Source: Acidobacteriota bacterium
GTDB lineage: Bacteria; Acidobacteriota; Blastocatellia; Pyrinomonadales; Pyrinomonadaceae
Direction: 5' to 3'
DNA: 64,000 nucleotides
Assembly (NCBI GenBank): GCA_020199775.1
Contig: JAIVJZ010000040.1
Location: 744,001 to 808,000 of the forward strand
Each line of letters opens with the position of its first letter. Position 1 is the first letter of the stretch. Positions 1-9,968 of the stretch are shown piece after piece. The position numbers and the translations under genes were made by a program. The notes below the pieces were generated by a model. It saw only the letters and a list, made by a program, of their open reading frames with translations. It was not told the DNA's origin and ran no database searches.

Positions 1-8
1 TTCTTCGA

Positions 9-82
9 GGCGCTATGGTGTAATTGGTTAACACGCTGCCCTCTCAAGGCAGAGAGTACGGGTTCGATCCCCGTTAGCGCTA
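9..82 (+). tRNA. tRNA-Glu (anticodon CTC)
   Basis: A full cloverleaf can be folded by eye. The acceptor stem pairs 9-15 with 75-81 (one G-T pair), the D stem 18-21 with 31-34, the anticodon stem 36-40 with 48-52, and the T stem 58-62 with 70-74 around a TTCGATC loop. The seven-base anticodon loop at 41-47 places CTC at 43-45, which reads GAG (glutamate). The discriminator base is A82 and no CCA is encoded. A strong hairpin terminator follows 9 bases later, so the gene probably has its own transcript end. Confidence 0.95.
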
Positions 83-90
83 TGAAAAAA

Positions 91-130
91 GGAACGGCCA
101 CCTGCAACGGTGGCCGTTCCCTTTTTTTTT
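91..130. terminator. bidirectional rho-independent terminator
   Basis: A perfect 12-bp stem (91-102 with 109-120) with a six-base loop is followed by C and nine T on the + strand and preceded by six A. It can therefore end the tRNA-Glu transcript on + and the M16 peptidase operon on -, whose last stop codon is at 164. Confidence 0.9.
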
Positions 131-163
131 GAGTACGCAAGGCGACGCGGGTGCGGCCGGGTT

Positions 164-1573
164 TCAGTAGGTGACTTCGCCGTAGTCTGCGAGTTGCTTG
201 GCGACTTGCGCTTTGTCGCCGACGACGACAATCGCCATCTGTTCGCTCTTGAGGTACTGGCGCGCGATGCGCTGCACGTCTTGCGGCGTGACGGCGAGGA
301 CGTTCTGCACGAAGTTGGTCAGATAAGTGTCGGGCAGTTTGTGCAAGTCGAGGAAGGCGAGTTGGCCGATGATCCCGGCGCGCGAGGAATTCTGGACGGT
401 GAAGAGTCCAGCGCGGTAGTTCTTGATGCCCTGCAACTCGGCCTCGGTGGGCGGCTCTTTTTGCAGCCGGTCGATCTCGTAGAAAATTTCTTTGAGCGAA
501 GGGCCGGTGACGGCGGTCGTCACGTCGGCGACCTGTACCCAGTAGGCGTCGCGGTAGTGCGTCGAGATCGAACTGTTGGGCGAGTAGGTGTAGCCCTTCT
601 GCTCGCGGATGTTCGACGTGATGCGCGAGGCGAACGAGCCGCCGAGCAAAGAGTTGGTGACGGAGAGGGCGACGAAATCCTTATGGCTCGGATCGACGAC
701 GGGCAGGCCGAGGTAGAGCGTGGACTGCGGCGCGCCGGGGCGGTCAATCAAGTGAATCTTGCGCATGGAGACGGTCTTCGGGATGTTCTCGACCGGAGAC
801 GTGCCGCGCGCCCACGCGCCGAAGGCTTGCGTGATTTGGCGGCGCATGGCGGCCGCGTCGAAGCGACCGGCGACGTAGATGCGCGTGCGCGCCGCGCCGA
901 AGTTGTCTTTGTAGAACTTCTGCACGTCGGCGATGGAGAAGTTTTTGATCATCTCTTCGGTCGGGAAGACGCGGCCGTAGGGGTGGTCGGCGTAGAGCAG
1001 TTTGCTGAAACGCTCCTGCGCGATGGAGCCGGGTTGCGATCTCTGGATGCTCAGGTTACGGATGAAATTGGTTTTGAGGCGTTCCAACTCGGAAGCGGGA
1101 AGCGCGGGACGCTGCAACACGTCGGCGATGAGCGCGACGAGTTCGGGGCCGGACTCAGAGAGCACGTCCGCGCTGACCGACGTTTGATCCGGGGTGACGC
1201 TGACGGAGAGGCTGCCGCCCATGCGCGCCGCTTCCTGTGCGATGGCTGCGCCGGAGCGCGTGGTGGTGCCCTCCTTCAACAGTTCCCCGGTGAGGTCGGC
1301 CAGCCACACCTGCTCGGCCGACTCGTTGATGTTGCCCGCCCGCACGACCGCGCTGACCGTGACTTTCGGGATCGAGCCGTAAGGGACGAGCGTGACCTGC
1401 GCGCCGTTCTTGAGCGTGAAAGTTTCTTTGCGCGGCAGGGTGAAAGGCTTCGGCGTGCCTCCGGCGGGGGGCGTCTGCTTCTCCTGCGCCGCGGCGCGAG
1501 GCGCGAAGGCCGGGAGCGTCGCGCACAGGAGCGCGACCGCGTGGACGAGGGCGAAAAACTTTTTCGAGTTCAT
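164..1573 (-). CDS. M16-family peptidase, non-catalytic partner subunit
   Basis: This 469-residue secreted protein has a Sec signal peptide (about residues 1-29, ending AAAQ). It has the M16 (insulinase/mitochondrial processing peptidase-like) fold with two repeated domains. Where active members carry HxxEH this protein reads LADLT at residues 91-95, so the zinc site is missing. That is typical of the inactive partner in two-gene M16 pairs. It lies 40 bp downstream of the catalytic gene on the same strand, with a GGAG ribosome site before the ATG, so the two are very probably an operon encoding a heterodimeric periplasmic peptidase. The substrate cannot be told from sequence. Confidence 0.9.
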   Translation of the reverse strand: MNSKKFFALVHAVALLCATLPAFAPRAAAQEKQTPPAGGTPKPFTLPRKETFTLKNGAQVTLVPYGSIPKVTVSAVVRAGNINESAEQVWLADLTGELLKEGTTTRSGAAIAQEAARMGGSLSVSVTPDQTSVSADVLSESGPELVALIADVLQRPALPASELERLKTNFIRNLSIQRSQPGSIAQERFSKLLYADHPYGRVFPTEEMIKNFSIADVQKFYKDNFGAARTRIYVAGRFDAAAMRRQITQAFGAWARGTSPVENIPKTVSMRKIHLIDRPGAPQSTLYLGLPVVDPSHKDFVALSVTNSLLGGSFASRITSNIREQKGYTYSPNSSISTHYRDAYWVQVADVTTAVTGPSLKEIFYEIDRLQKEPPTEAELQGIKNYRAGLFTVQNSSRAGIIGQLAFLDLHKLPDTYLTNFVQNVLAVTPQDVQRIARQYLKSEQMAIVVVGDKAQVAKQLADYGEVTY

Positions 1574-1613
1574 GTCAAAATCTCCATTGAGTCTACGGCT
1601 TCCGGCGAATGTC

Positions 1614-3050
1614 TTAGCTCCCGGCCTTCGGGTCGGCGGCGGGCTTCGGGACGATCTTCAGCACCGTGCGGTTGCCGGGGCGCAGGTATTGGCGCGCCGT
1701 GCGCTGGATGACTTGCGGCGTCACTTTGCGAAACTCCGCTTCGAGCGTGTTGATGCGCGCCGGGTTGTCGTCGAAGAGCGCGAAGCTCGCGAGCAGGTCG
1801 GCGCGGCCGAAGCCGTTCAACTGGCCGAGGATGTCGTAGAAGTTGGAACGCACTTTGGTTAGGGCGCGGTCGAGCGTCCGTTTGTCAACCGGCTTGTCCT
1901 GCACGCCTCTGATCACGGTGTCCACGGCCGCCATGATCTCTTCGGGCTTCGTCTTCGCGTCGTGGAAGAGGTAGGCGAGCCAGATCATCGGGCCTTGATA
2001 GTTGTACATGTTGCCGAGCAGGTTCGTGCCGCCGATGACGCTGTCGGTATAGCCGCGACGCTGGACGAGTTCCTGATTCAAGAGGCTGTCTTCGCCCTGC
2101 AAGAGCAACTGGTCGAGCAAGCCCATGGCGTAATACTCGGGCGTGTTGCGCGGCGGCATGTGATAGCCGAAGGAGAGCGCGGGCTGCTTGGCGAGCGCGT
2201 CCTGTTTGACGGCGTTGCGCTCGGTCTCCTGCCGCGGCTCGGTGAGGTCGGGCATCGCGGGAAGTTTCGAGGAAGGAATCCCGGCGAAATACTTTTCGAT
2301 CATCGAGCGCGCTTCCGGTTCGTCGAAGTCGCCGACGACGACGAGCGCGGCGTTGTTCGGCGCGTAGTAAGTTTTGAAGAACTGCTGCACCTCTTCGAGT
2401 TTGGCGGCTTCGATGTCTTCGAGGTCGCCGTAGAAGTTGTGCGCGTTGTACCAGTTGGTGTTGGCGTACTGCGGCATGTCGAGCCACGGGAAGCCGCCGT
2501 AGGGCGCGTTCAAGACGTTGACCTTGACCTCGTTGCCGACGACGCCCTGCTGGTTCTTCAAGTTCTCTTCCGTGATGTTGAGGCCGCGCATGCGGTCGGC
2601 CTCAGCCCACAATGCGGTCTCCAGTTTGTGCGCGGGCATGATCTCGAAATAGTTGGTGAAGTCGAAGCGCGTCGAGCCGTTCAGGATGCCGCCGTTCTGC
2701 TGGACGAGTCGGATGAATTCCATCTTGCCCAAATTCTGCGAGCCTTGAAACATCATGTGCTCGAAGAGATGCGCGAAGCCCGTGCGCTCGCGCGGCTCGA
2801 TGCGGAAACCGATCTGGTAATAGACGGCGATGGCGACCGTGGGCGAACTCGTGTCCTGCGAGAGCACGACCTTCAAATTGTTCGGCAGTTTGTAATAAGT
2901 GACGGGCACGTTAAAGCTGTTGCCCGTGACGGCACGCGCTGCTGTGGTGGTGGTGGTGGTGCGGCGTTGCGCCTGCGCGGTCGTGAGAGCCGAGAGCGAG
3001 AGCGCAAGGCCGAGGGCCGCGCAGGGTAAGCGGCGGACGCGATTTCTCAT
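1614..3050 (-). CDS. M16-family zinc peptidase, catalytic subunit
   Basis: The protein is 478 residues long from the ATG at 3050, which has GGAGG just upstream and begins a clear Sec signal peptide ending near TAQAQ. The frame is open further upstream but only into unlikely Arg-rich sequence. The inverted zinc motif HLFEH sits at residues 94-98, with the downstream acidic ligand expected in the GNEVK segment. A Thr run follows the signal peptide. It is first in a two-gene operon with the non-catalytic M16 subunit. Relatives degrade peptides in the periplasm. Confidence 0.92.
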   Translation of the reverse strand: MRNRVRRLPCAALGLALSLSALTTAQAQRRTTTTTTAARAVTGNSFNVPVTYYKLPNNLKVVLSQDTSSPTVAIAVYYQIGFRIEPRERTGFAHLFEHMMFQGSQNLGKMEFIRLVQQNGGILNGSTRFDFTNYFEIMPAHKLETALWAEADRMRGLNITEENLKNQQGVVGNEVKVNVLNAPYGGFPWLDMPQYANTNWYNAHNFYGDLEDIEAAKLEEVQQFFKTYYAPNNAALVVVGDFDEPEARSMIEKYFAGIPSSKLPAMPDLTEPRQETERNAVKQDALAKQPALSFGYHMPPRNTPEYYAMGLLDQLLLQGEDSLLNQELVQRRGYTDSVIGGTNLLGNMYNYQGPMIWLAYLFHDAKTKPEEIMAAVDTVIRGVQDKPVDKRTLDRALTKVRSNFYDILGQLNGFGRADLLASFALFDDNPARINTLEAEFRKVTPQVIQRTARQYLRPGNRTVLKIVPKPAADPKAGS

Positions 3051-3358
3051 AGAACCTCCAAACTTGAAACAGACTGGATGCGAAATTGCGCGCACGCGCC
3101 GGGCGCACGCGCGTCGCTGAAAATAACTTGAATTACTTTTTCGGAGCGTTAAGACGTTAACCGCACGACCCGGCGCGCGAGACAGGCGCGGGCACGGCTG
3201 CTCGGCCGTCCGGCGCACGCGGCGCGCGCGCCGGAGACACACGGCCGGGCGGTTGAAAACAGTTTAGCGCGCCCATTTTACCGAAGCCTGTGTGCTAACG
3301 GAAAGCGGGCGCGCAAAGTTTCAAAGGTTGGAGATGCAGAGGGGCGTTTCGGTCTCGC
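3051..3358. other. intergenic region upstream of the M16 operon
   Basis: No coding sequence is supported here. The half near 3210-3250 is extremely GC-rich and can fold as nested inverted repeats (CGGCCGT with ACGGCCG outside, CCGGCGC with GCGCCGG inside), which may terminate the lipoprotein transcript entering from the right. The half near 3120-3170 is AT-richer and probably holds the M16 promoter. No convincing -35/-10 pair was found. Confidence 0.4.
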
Positions 3359-4072
3359 TCAGAGGCGCGCGAGGGCGCGTTCGGCGAGCGTCTTGATCTT
3401 CTTCATGCGCGCCTCTTCTTTGTCCGCGCCGCCGATGCTGATGCGGACGAGAGTGTCGTTTTTGAAGGCGTAGAGCGTGCTGTTGGCGTTGGTGCTGATC
3501 CAGTAGGCTTCGTCGCCGATCCCTGAGACGGGCTTCGCCGGTTCGCCCGCCTGCGGTTTGCCCTGTTTCTTGCGCCGCTCGTTTTTCTGCTCGCGCTTGT
3601 CGAGCGCGGCGGCGAAGTTGGCCTTCCAGAACTCGCGCACGCTCCGGCTGCTCGCGCCCTTCCGCGTCACTTCGAGGCTGACGGACTTGGTGAAGGTCGG
3701 CGTGGCGTAGAAGCAGGAGGCGACGGCGAAGTCCGTGCCGCCGCGGTGGCTCGGCTTCGACTCTTTGACGGCCTCGCCCTGCACGGCCTTGATGTCGTCC
3801 GAAGTGAGCAGGGCGCACGCGTCGAAGGCGTTCGCACTGTTGGGAGCGGCGGCCGTGTTGGTCGCGCCCGCGGGCGGCGTAGTGTTCGCGCCGTTTGTGT
3901 TGGCCGTCTGGACGGGGGCGTTGGCGGTCGCCGGGGCGTTCGGCTGCGAAGCGGTCTGTTTCGCGCCGGGCTGCTGCCCCGCGCTGCCTGAACTCTGGTT
4001 GCAGCCGGACGTAACGGCGGCGGCGGCGACGACGAGGCACAGGGCGGAGATGAAATGTAGATGATGGCGCAT
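3359..4072 (-). CDS. lipoprotein of unknown function
   Basis: This is a 237-residue protein. The ATG at 4072 is preferred because GGAGGA lies just upstream, although the frame is open for six more codons. The N-terminus is a lipoprotein signal with lipobox V-T-S-G-C and Cys24 as the predicted lipidated residue. A low-complexity Gln/Pro/Ala/Asn/Thr stretch (about 25-75) follows as a linker. The folded part contains two Cys (in DACALL and ASCFYA), a spacing seen in small secreted proteins of the DUF3558 kind, but I cannot assign a family firmly. No function is proposed. It stands alone between the M16 operon and the giant sialidase-repeat gene. Confidence 0.75.
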   Translation of the reverse strand: MRHHLHFISALCLVVAAAAVTSGCNQSSGSAGQQPGAKQTASQPNAPATANAPVQTANTNGANTTPPAGATNTAAAPNSANAFDACALLTSDDIKAVQGEAVKESKPSHRGGTDFAVASCFYATPTFTKSVSLEVTRKGASSRSVREFWKANFAAALDKREQKNERRKKQGKPQAGEPAKPVSGIGDEAYWISTNANSTLYAFKNDTLVRISIGGADKEEARMKKIKTLAERALARL

Positions 4073-4228
4073 GCCGGAATCTTCCTCCAATGATGTTGAA
4101 TAGCTTTGAGAGACGCCTCGGCGAATGAACGGGCGGAACGTGCGCGTATCCTAACATCATTCAATCCCCGCCGAGCAATTCTTCGCGGGCGACGGCCGGG
4201 GCGGCGTCTCGAACTTCAGATCAAAGAT

Positions 4229-4263
4229 GGCTCGCGTCGCTCTCTTGCGGGGCGACGCGAGCC
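4229..4263. terminator. hairpin after the sialidase-repeat gene
   Basis: A perfect 12-bp stem (4229-4240 with 4252-4263) with an 11-base loop lies about 55 bases past the stop of the giant gene on the minus strand. There is no T tract, so it is a probable terminator or 3' stability hairpin only. Confidence 0.5.
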
Positions 4264-4286
4264 GTGAGTTTGCCACGAAGGGCGCG

Positions 4287-4310
4287 GGGCGGACTCGCGC
4301 GAGTCCGCCC
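4287..4310. terminator. GC-rich palindrome next to a stop codon
   Basis: A perfect 24-base palindrome of two 12-base halves starts 9 bases past the stop codon of the sialidase-repeat gene on the minus strand. It forms a tandem pair with the hairpin at 4229-4263. Confidence 0.5.
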
Positions 4311-4318
4311 GTCGTCCG

Positions 4319-7300
4319 TCAGAGCGTGAAGTTAATGACCCGCGCCGCGATGTGCCACGCGACTGACTCGAATCCGCCCGCCGTTGTCGCAACGTCCGAC
4401 TCCGACGCCGACGGCGCGCCCGAACACGACGCGTTGCCGACGAGCGTGTATGTGCCGTCGCCCGTGATGTCGGAGGCGGTGGCCGCGTTGCGCACGCCCG
4501 CTTCGGGACGCACGAAGAACGAGCGCGCGTTGACGCCGTTCAGGGATTGCCCGGCCGTCACGCCTTCGGCGTCGGCGGTCGGGAGCGTGATGGTGATCGT
4601 GCCGTTAGCGGCGTCGTAGTTGCCCTGTGCGACGCCGAGCTTGGTCGGCTGGTTGGTGTTCGGGCTGGGTATCGCGCTGCCGTCGAGCGGCGTGGCCGCG
4701 CCGAACTTGCCGTACTCGAACCTCACGTTGCCCTGTTCGTCGGACAACATCGCCACGTAGCGGCGGTCGAAGTTCACGTCCGGCTGGCGGCTGTTCCAGA
4801 TGACGTACCACTGGCTCGAAGGCGGCGCGGCGCTGCCCGCCGTCGAAGGCGCAACCTTGAGTGTGAAGACGAGTTTGTTCGCGCCCGCGCCGAGGAACGG
4901 CTCGGCGATGGAAAGCGACTTGATGTTGACGCGCGCGTCGGGCGGCGTGTTCTGTTGCGTGTCGAGATCGCCGCCCTCGTTGTTCACGTCGCTGACGACG
5001 AGCAGCCCCGCACCTTCGCACGCGCTCGCGGCGACCGCGCCCGCCGGGTCGAACTCCTTGTACGCGCTTTCGCCGACGCTGTTGACGGCCGTGACGCGGT
5101 AAACCTGACCGGCCGCGTAAGTCGTGTCGGTGAAGGTCGTGCCCGTAGCCGTGCCGATCAACGTGGCGGTCGCCCCGTCGCGGCGATAGACCTTGTAAGC
5201 CGTGATCGCGGAGCCGCCGTTGTCGGGAGTTGACCAGGAGAGGTTGACGGTCGAACCGCTGCGGCTGCCGGAGACGGCGGGCGCGCCCGCGAGCGACGCC
5301 GTGGGCGGATCGAAGGCCGCGAACATTCGCTTGCCGCCGGACTGGCGCGCGATGGTCGCCTTGGCCGAGAACGAGTTGGGCGCGCTCTGGACGCACGCGC
5401 CGATGCAGCCGTCGTCGTAGCCGACGAGCACGCGGCCGCGCTTGTCAATCGTCGCGTCGAAGAAGTCGAGCATGTTGCGACCCGGATCGGCGTGGGTGAT
5501 GCCGCCGCGCTGAATCGGATCGTTCGGCGTGGCGTTCGCGACCGACCACGTCTTGCCGCCGTCGTAGGTGGTGGCAACGTAGAGATGCCAGATGCCGGGG
5601 AAGTTCACGTCGGTGTCGAGGCCGTCGGTGGTCGAGCCGTAGAAGGCGAAGGCCGCGCGCCCCGTGTTCACGCCGCCGTCACCGGCCACCACGGCCGGGA
5701 AGGCGATCTTCTTGATGCCGAGCGCAGTGCCGATCTCCTGATCGTTGGCCCACGTCACGCCCTTGTCGTGCGTGACGGCGACGCGCGCGCGGCCGTTGAT
5801 GTCGCGGTAGCCGAAGTAGACCGACTTGCCGTCGGAAGTGACGCCGACCGACGGGTCCCAATCCTGACCGAGACCCGCGCTCGTTGAATTCGGCAGCGGG
5901 CGAATCTTCCACGAGACGCCGTTGTCTTCGGAAAGAATGAGCGCCTGCTTGCCGTTGCCGTGCAGCGGGAGCGAACCGCCGCAGCCCTTGTTCGGGACGT
6001 AGGCCGTGCCGTCCGCGCCGATCTTGATGTGGCCGTGGAGGCCGACGCAATCGGCGAGCGTGAACATCGGGACGGAGGGGCCGAAGGTGATGCCGCCGTC
6101 GAGCGAGAGCGCGCACACGGCGTCGGCGATGGACTGCGAGCAATACCAGACGCCATGCGGGTAGGCGGGGTTGACGCCCGCCGGGATCGGCTTCGCGAAC
6201 GGGCCGCCGCCGACCGTCTGGTGGTCGATGCCGGAAGGCGCGCCCGAACCCGTCGAAGGCGTGAACGTGCGCCCGTCGTCGTCCGTGAACTCCATCGTCG
6301 AGCCGAGCGGCGTCAAGCCCAACTCCTGCGAGACGAAGGTGCGGCCGAGTTTCGAGTCGGTGAACAGGATCGGGTCGCCGAAGACGCGCGGGGCGTTGGC
6401 GACGACGAGGTTCGCCTGATCCCAAGTGACTTTCGCGGGCGACACGGAATCGTCGAAGGTAACGCGCAGCATGTAGGGCAGGAAGCCGCCGAAGTACGTG
6501 ACCGTACCGCCGTTCGGGATGAGGCCGCTGCTGTTGCCGAAGGTGCGCTCGGTCTTCCAGTTGACGCCGATTGACGGCTCGCCCGCGTCTTCCGCGACGC
6601 CCGCGGGCGCGGCGAAGATGTGGAAGCGCGCCGGATCGCTCACGCCGCCGGTGGGTGTGGGCGTCGGCGTCGGAGTCGCCGAGACGAAGGGGCAGGTCGC
6701 CGCGCCCGCCATCGTGTAGTTGCCGCTGCCGGTCGAATCGACGTTGACGTTGAGGCCAGTGCCGAGCGCGCCGACGAGCACGCTGGTCGCGCCGGTGATC
6801 GCGCCGAGAGATTTACCCGCCGAGAGATCAACCTGCGCGCCCGTGAGCGTCTGCCCGGTCGCGGCGGCGACCGGCTTGCGCAGCTTGTTCACGTTGAGCA
6901 CGACCGTCAGCGTGTCGTTATCGGCTGACATCGAGCCGCCGTCGGCCGTGCCCACGGTGGAGTTGAGATTGTTGCGCGACGTGTCTACGAAGCCGTAGTT
7001 GTAAGAGATGCCGGTCGGGTTGGCGGTCGAGTTGCTCGCCACCGTGACGAAGTAGGTGGTGAACGTGTTGTCGGCGTGCGTCGCGTTGAAGGCGACGCGC
7101 CATGAAGCATTGGGCGTGATGGTCGAGGTCAAATCTCCGACCTTCATCGTGAAGACGAGTTGGCCGCCCGTCGCCGGGTATTGCTCTGCGATTGAGACCG
7201 AGCGGATGTCTTGCGACTGATTCGTGCTGGGCGCACCCGTCTGGTCGCCCGCCGCGTCCCTGAGCACTTCGAGGCCGGGCACGATACAGCGCGCGTCGTT

Positions 7301-9859
7301 GGTCGGCGTGGGCGTCGCTGTGGGCGTCGGCGTCGGCGTCGGGGTTGCGGTCGGAGTCGGGGTCGGCGTCGCGCCGCCGCCGGTGCAGACCGCCTGACCG
7401 GAGAAGGTGTATTCGTTGCTGGCGGTCGAATCAATCGTGCTGATCAAGCCCGTGCCGAGCGCGCCGACGAGGAGGCTCGTGCGGCCGTTGACGGCGACGA
7501 TCTTCTTGCCCGCCGAAAGATCAACCTGCGCGCCGGAGAGGGTCGCGCCCGTTGCGCCCGCGACCGGCTTTTTGAGTTTGTTGAGTGCGACCGTGATCCT
7601 GATGGACTTGGTGGCCGCGTCGATCACGCCGCTGTCGGCCGCGCCGACGGACGTGTTGAGATTCTGATTCGTCACATCGACGAAGCCGTAGTTGAAGGAG
7701 ATGCCCGCCGGGTTGTCAAACGAGTTGTTGTCCGCGCTGACGAAGTAGGTGGTCGAAGTGCCGTCGGAGTGGGTCGCGTTGAAGAGCGTCGTCCAACTCG
7801 CGTTGGGCGTGAGCAGGTTCGGGTCGAGTTGATTGAGCTTCATCGTGACGACGAGTTGACCGCCGCTCGAAGGGTACTGCTCGGCGATGGAGATCGATTC
7901 GATGTCCTGTTGCTGGTTCGCGTTCGGCGCGCCGGTCTGGTCGCCGATCAAGTCGGTGATGATCTTCGCGCCGGGGATGATGCAGCCGTTGCCCTGCACG
8001 GGCGTGGGCGTGGGCGTCGGCGTGGGCGTCGTGTTCGTGCCGCCGCAGTCGTCGGTCGCCGGGTCGAATTGTTTGAAGAGGCGACGACCGCAAGACTGGC
8101 GGGCGATGGTCGCTAACTTCGAGCGCGAGCCGGAGGGGCTGGAGCAGCCGACGCAGCCGTCCGCGTAGCCGACGAGCACACGCCCCTGTTTGTCCACCTG
8201 AATGTCCATGAAGTCGAGCAGGTTGCGGTCGCCTTTGGCGCAAGCCCCGACGCCGAACCCTTCGGTGCAGATCGAGCCGCGTTGGACGGGATCGTTCGGC
8301 GTGGCGTTCGTGACCGTCCACGTCTTGCCGCGGTCGTAAGTGGTGGCGACGTAGAGATGCCAGACGCCCGCGTCGGTGTTGTCGGCGTCGGTCGTGCCGT
8401 GGAAGGCGAAGGCCGCGCGGTCGTCGTCTCCGGCGATGACGGTCGGGAAGGCCGTGTTGCGGATGCCGTAGGGGATGCCGACGTTCTGGTCGTCAACCCA
8501 TGTCTGCCCGCGGTCGTGCGAGACGGCGATGTGCGGCGTGCCATCGCCGTTCTCGTAGCCGAAATAGACCGTGCCGCCGCTGCCGACGCCGACGGCCGGG
8601 TCCCAGTCGCCGGGGATGCTGTCGTAGGTGGAGGTGGTCTGGTCGGTGTCGGCCACCGTGCGAATCGCCCACGTGATGCCGTTGTCTTCGGAGACGACCA
8701 CGGCCTGATTCGAGTTGCACTGGCGATGCGGGACGTAGACCGTGCCGTCGGGCGCGACCTGCACGTGGCCGTGGATGCCGCCGCACGTCAGTATCTGCAT
8801 CGGGATGGTCGGGCCGTAGGTCAAGCCACCGTCGTCGGAGCGGGCGCAGAAGGCCGTGACCAAATCCTGCGAGCAGTAGTAGACGGCGTTCGGGTAGACG
8901 GCCGTGCCCCCGTTGAGCGGCGCGTGATAGGGGCCGCCGCCGATGGTCTGGTGGTCAACGCCGGAAGTGAGCGGGCCGCCTTCGTTCGGAATCCACGTCT
9001 CGCCGTCGTCGTCGGTCAAGGCCGAGAGACTGTTCGTGCCCGCGAGTTGGGAGATGATGGTGCGGCCGGTCTGCCGGTCGGTGTAGAGGATCGGGTCGAG
9101 CGTGGTGAGCGAGGTCAGGAGGAAGCTCTTGTCCTCCCACGTCGCGGTCGCCGGGGTCGTCGCGTCGTTGAAGGTGACGCGCAACGTTTCGAGCGAGGCG
9201 ATGAACATCACCTTGCCCGTTTTCCAGTTGACGCCGAGCGTCGGCTCTGCGGCGTCCGTGCCGAGGCCGCCCGGCGGCTGATAGTTTGCGTAACGCGGCG
9301 CGACGCCCGTCGCCTGATTGAACCGCCCCGCCTTCGGCTCGTAGCTGATCGCCATCGAGACGCTCTGCCCGAGCGGCGCGAACGGAACCACGCGGACGAG
9401 GTAGGAACGCTTGACGGCGGGGAGCACGCCGACTTCCGGGTCGGCCGAAGTGCCGATGGAGAGCACCTCCTCGCCCGCCGTGCCGTTGGCGTTGCGCAGG
9501 TAGATGCGGTAGTCGAAGTCGGCCGTGGGATTCGGCCACGTCATCGCGACGCGCACCTGATGCGTGTCGATGACTCCGGCGGGCACGTCAACGTCGAGCG
9601 CGTAGTCGTCGCAGGGCGTGGCCGCGCTGCACTGGAGCGCGCCCGCGAAGCCCGTCACGTTCGGGACGTTGAACGGCCCCGCCGTGTAGCGGAGCGGGTT
9701 CGACGACGTGTTCGCCGTCGTGAGCGTGCCGCTTGCGGGCGAAGCGGCACGGCCGCCGCTCGCAAACAGCGCGGCGGCCACCACAACTACGAAGGCCGAT
9801 AGTACCAGCAGGCGCGAAAAATTGGGGGCGGTGAATCGTGTGGGCAGTGGACGAGTCAT
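4319..9859 (-). CDS. giant secreted protein with two sialidase-like (BNR) blocks, repeated spacer domains and Fn3
   Basis: This is an 1846-residue exported protein. ATG 9859 is chosen because AAGGAG lies seven bases upstream and a signal sequence follows. Residues about 90-605 and 1073-1520 are two related beta-propeller blocks with Asp-box/BNR signatures (SEDNGITW, SHDRGQTW, TYDRGKTW). Between them are two near-identical domains of about 200 residues (623-823 and 856-1056), each bordered by Thr-Pro linkers. A fibronectin type III domain (about 1523-1600) and a third, divergent copy of the spacer domain (about 1616-1843) close the protein. BNR propellers bind or cut glycans, but without identified catalytic residues I do not claim sialidase activity. 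Its promoter has CTTGAG repeats shared with the next two genes. Confidence 0.88.
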   Translation of the reverse strand: MTRPLPTRFTAPNFSRLLVLSAFVVVVAAALFASGGRAASPASGTLTTANTSSNPLRYTAGPFNVPNVTGFAGALQCSAATPCDDYALDVDVPAGVIDTHQVRVAMTWPNPTADFDYRIYLRNANGTAGEEVLSIGTSADPEVGVLPAVKRSYLVRVVPFAPLGQSVSMAISYEPKAGRFNQATGVAPRYANYQPPGGLGTDAAEPTLGVNWKTGKVMFIASLETLRVTFNDATTPATATWEDKSFLLTSLTTLDPILYTDRQTGRTIISQLAGTNSLSALTDDDGETWIPNEGGPLTSGVDHQTIGGGPYHAPLNGGTAVYPNAVYYCSQDLVTAFCARSDDGGLTYGPTIPMQILTCGGIHGHVQVAPDGTVYVPHRQCNSNQAVVVSEDNGITWAIRTVADTDQTTSTYDSIPGDWDPAVGVGSGGTVYFGYENGDGTPHIAVSHDRGQTWVDDQNVGIPYGIRNTAFPTVIAGDDDRAAFAFHGTTDADNTDAGVWHLYVATTYDRGKTWTVTNATPNDPVQRGSICTEGFGVGACAKGDRNLLDFMDIQVDKQGRVLVGYADGCVGCSSPSGSRSKLATIARQSCGRRLFKQFDPATDDCGGTNTTPTPTPTPTPVQGNGCIIPGAKIITDLIGDQTGAPNANQQQDIESISIAEQYPSSGGQLVVTMKLNQLDPNLLTPNASWTTLFNATHSDGTSTTYFVSADNNSFDNPAGISFNYGFVDVTNQNLNTSVGAADSGVIDAATKSIRITVALNKLKKPVAGATGATLSGAQVDLSAGKKIVAVNGRTSLLVGALGTGLISTIDSTASNEYTFSGQAVCTGGGATPTPTPTATPTPTPTPTATPTPTNDARCIVPGLEVLRDAAGDQTGAPSTNQSQDIRSVSIAEQYPATGGQLVFTMKVGDLTSTITPNASWRVAFNATHADNTFTTYFVTVASNSTANPTGISYNYGFVDTSRNNLNSTVGTADGGSMSADNDTLTVVLNVNKLRKPVAAATGQTLTGAQVDLSAGKSLGAITGATSVLVGALGTGLNVNVDSTGSGNYTMAGAATCPFVSATPTPTPTPTGGVSDPARFHIFAAPAGVAEDAGEPSIGVNWKTERTFGNSSGLIPNGGTVTYFGGFLPYMLRVTFDDSVSPAKVTWDQANLVVANAPRVFGDPILFTDSKLGRTFVSQELGLTPLGSTMEFTDDDGRTFTPSTGSGAPSGIDHQTVGGGPFAKPIPAGVNPAYPHGVWYCSQSIADAVCALSLDGGITFGPSVPMFTLADCVGLHGHIKIGADGTAYVPNKGCGGSLPLHGNGKQALILSEDNGVSWKIRPLPNSTSAGLGQDWDPSVGVTSDGKSVYFGYRDINGRARVAVTHDKGVTWANDQEIGTALGIKKIAFPAVVAGDGGVNTGRAAFAFYGSTTDGLDTDVNFPGIWHLYVATTYDGGKTWSVANATPNDPIQRGGITHADPGRNMLDFFDATIDKRGRVLVGYDDGCIGACVQSAPNSFSAKATIARQSGGKRMFAAFDPPTASLAGAPAVSGSRSGSTVNLSWSTPDNGGSAITAYKVYRRDGATATLIGTATGTTFTDTTYAAGQVYRVTAVNSVGESAYKEFDPAGAVAASACEGAGLLVVSDVNNEGGDLDTQQNTPPDARVNIKSLSIAEPFLGAGANKLVFTLKVAPSTAGSAAPPSSQWYVIWNSRQPDVNFDRRYVAMLSDEQGNVRFEYGKFGAATPLDGSAIPSPNTNQPTKLGVAQGNYDAANGTITITLPTADAEGVTAGQSLNGVNARSFFVRPEAGVRNAATASDITGDGTYTLVGNASCSGAPSASESDVATTAGGFESVAWHIAARVINFTL

Positions 9860-9968
9860 GTTCATTCTCCTTCGGGCGTGGCGATCAATCTGGTGGCTCC
9901 GGCGTCGCGTGTGGGCGTTCCCGAACTTCCGTCGCTCGGCTTCCGCAAAGCTATTTGTGAGCGGGTAC

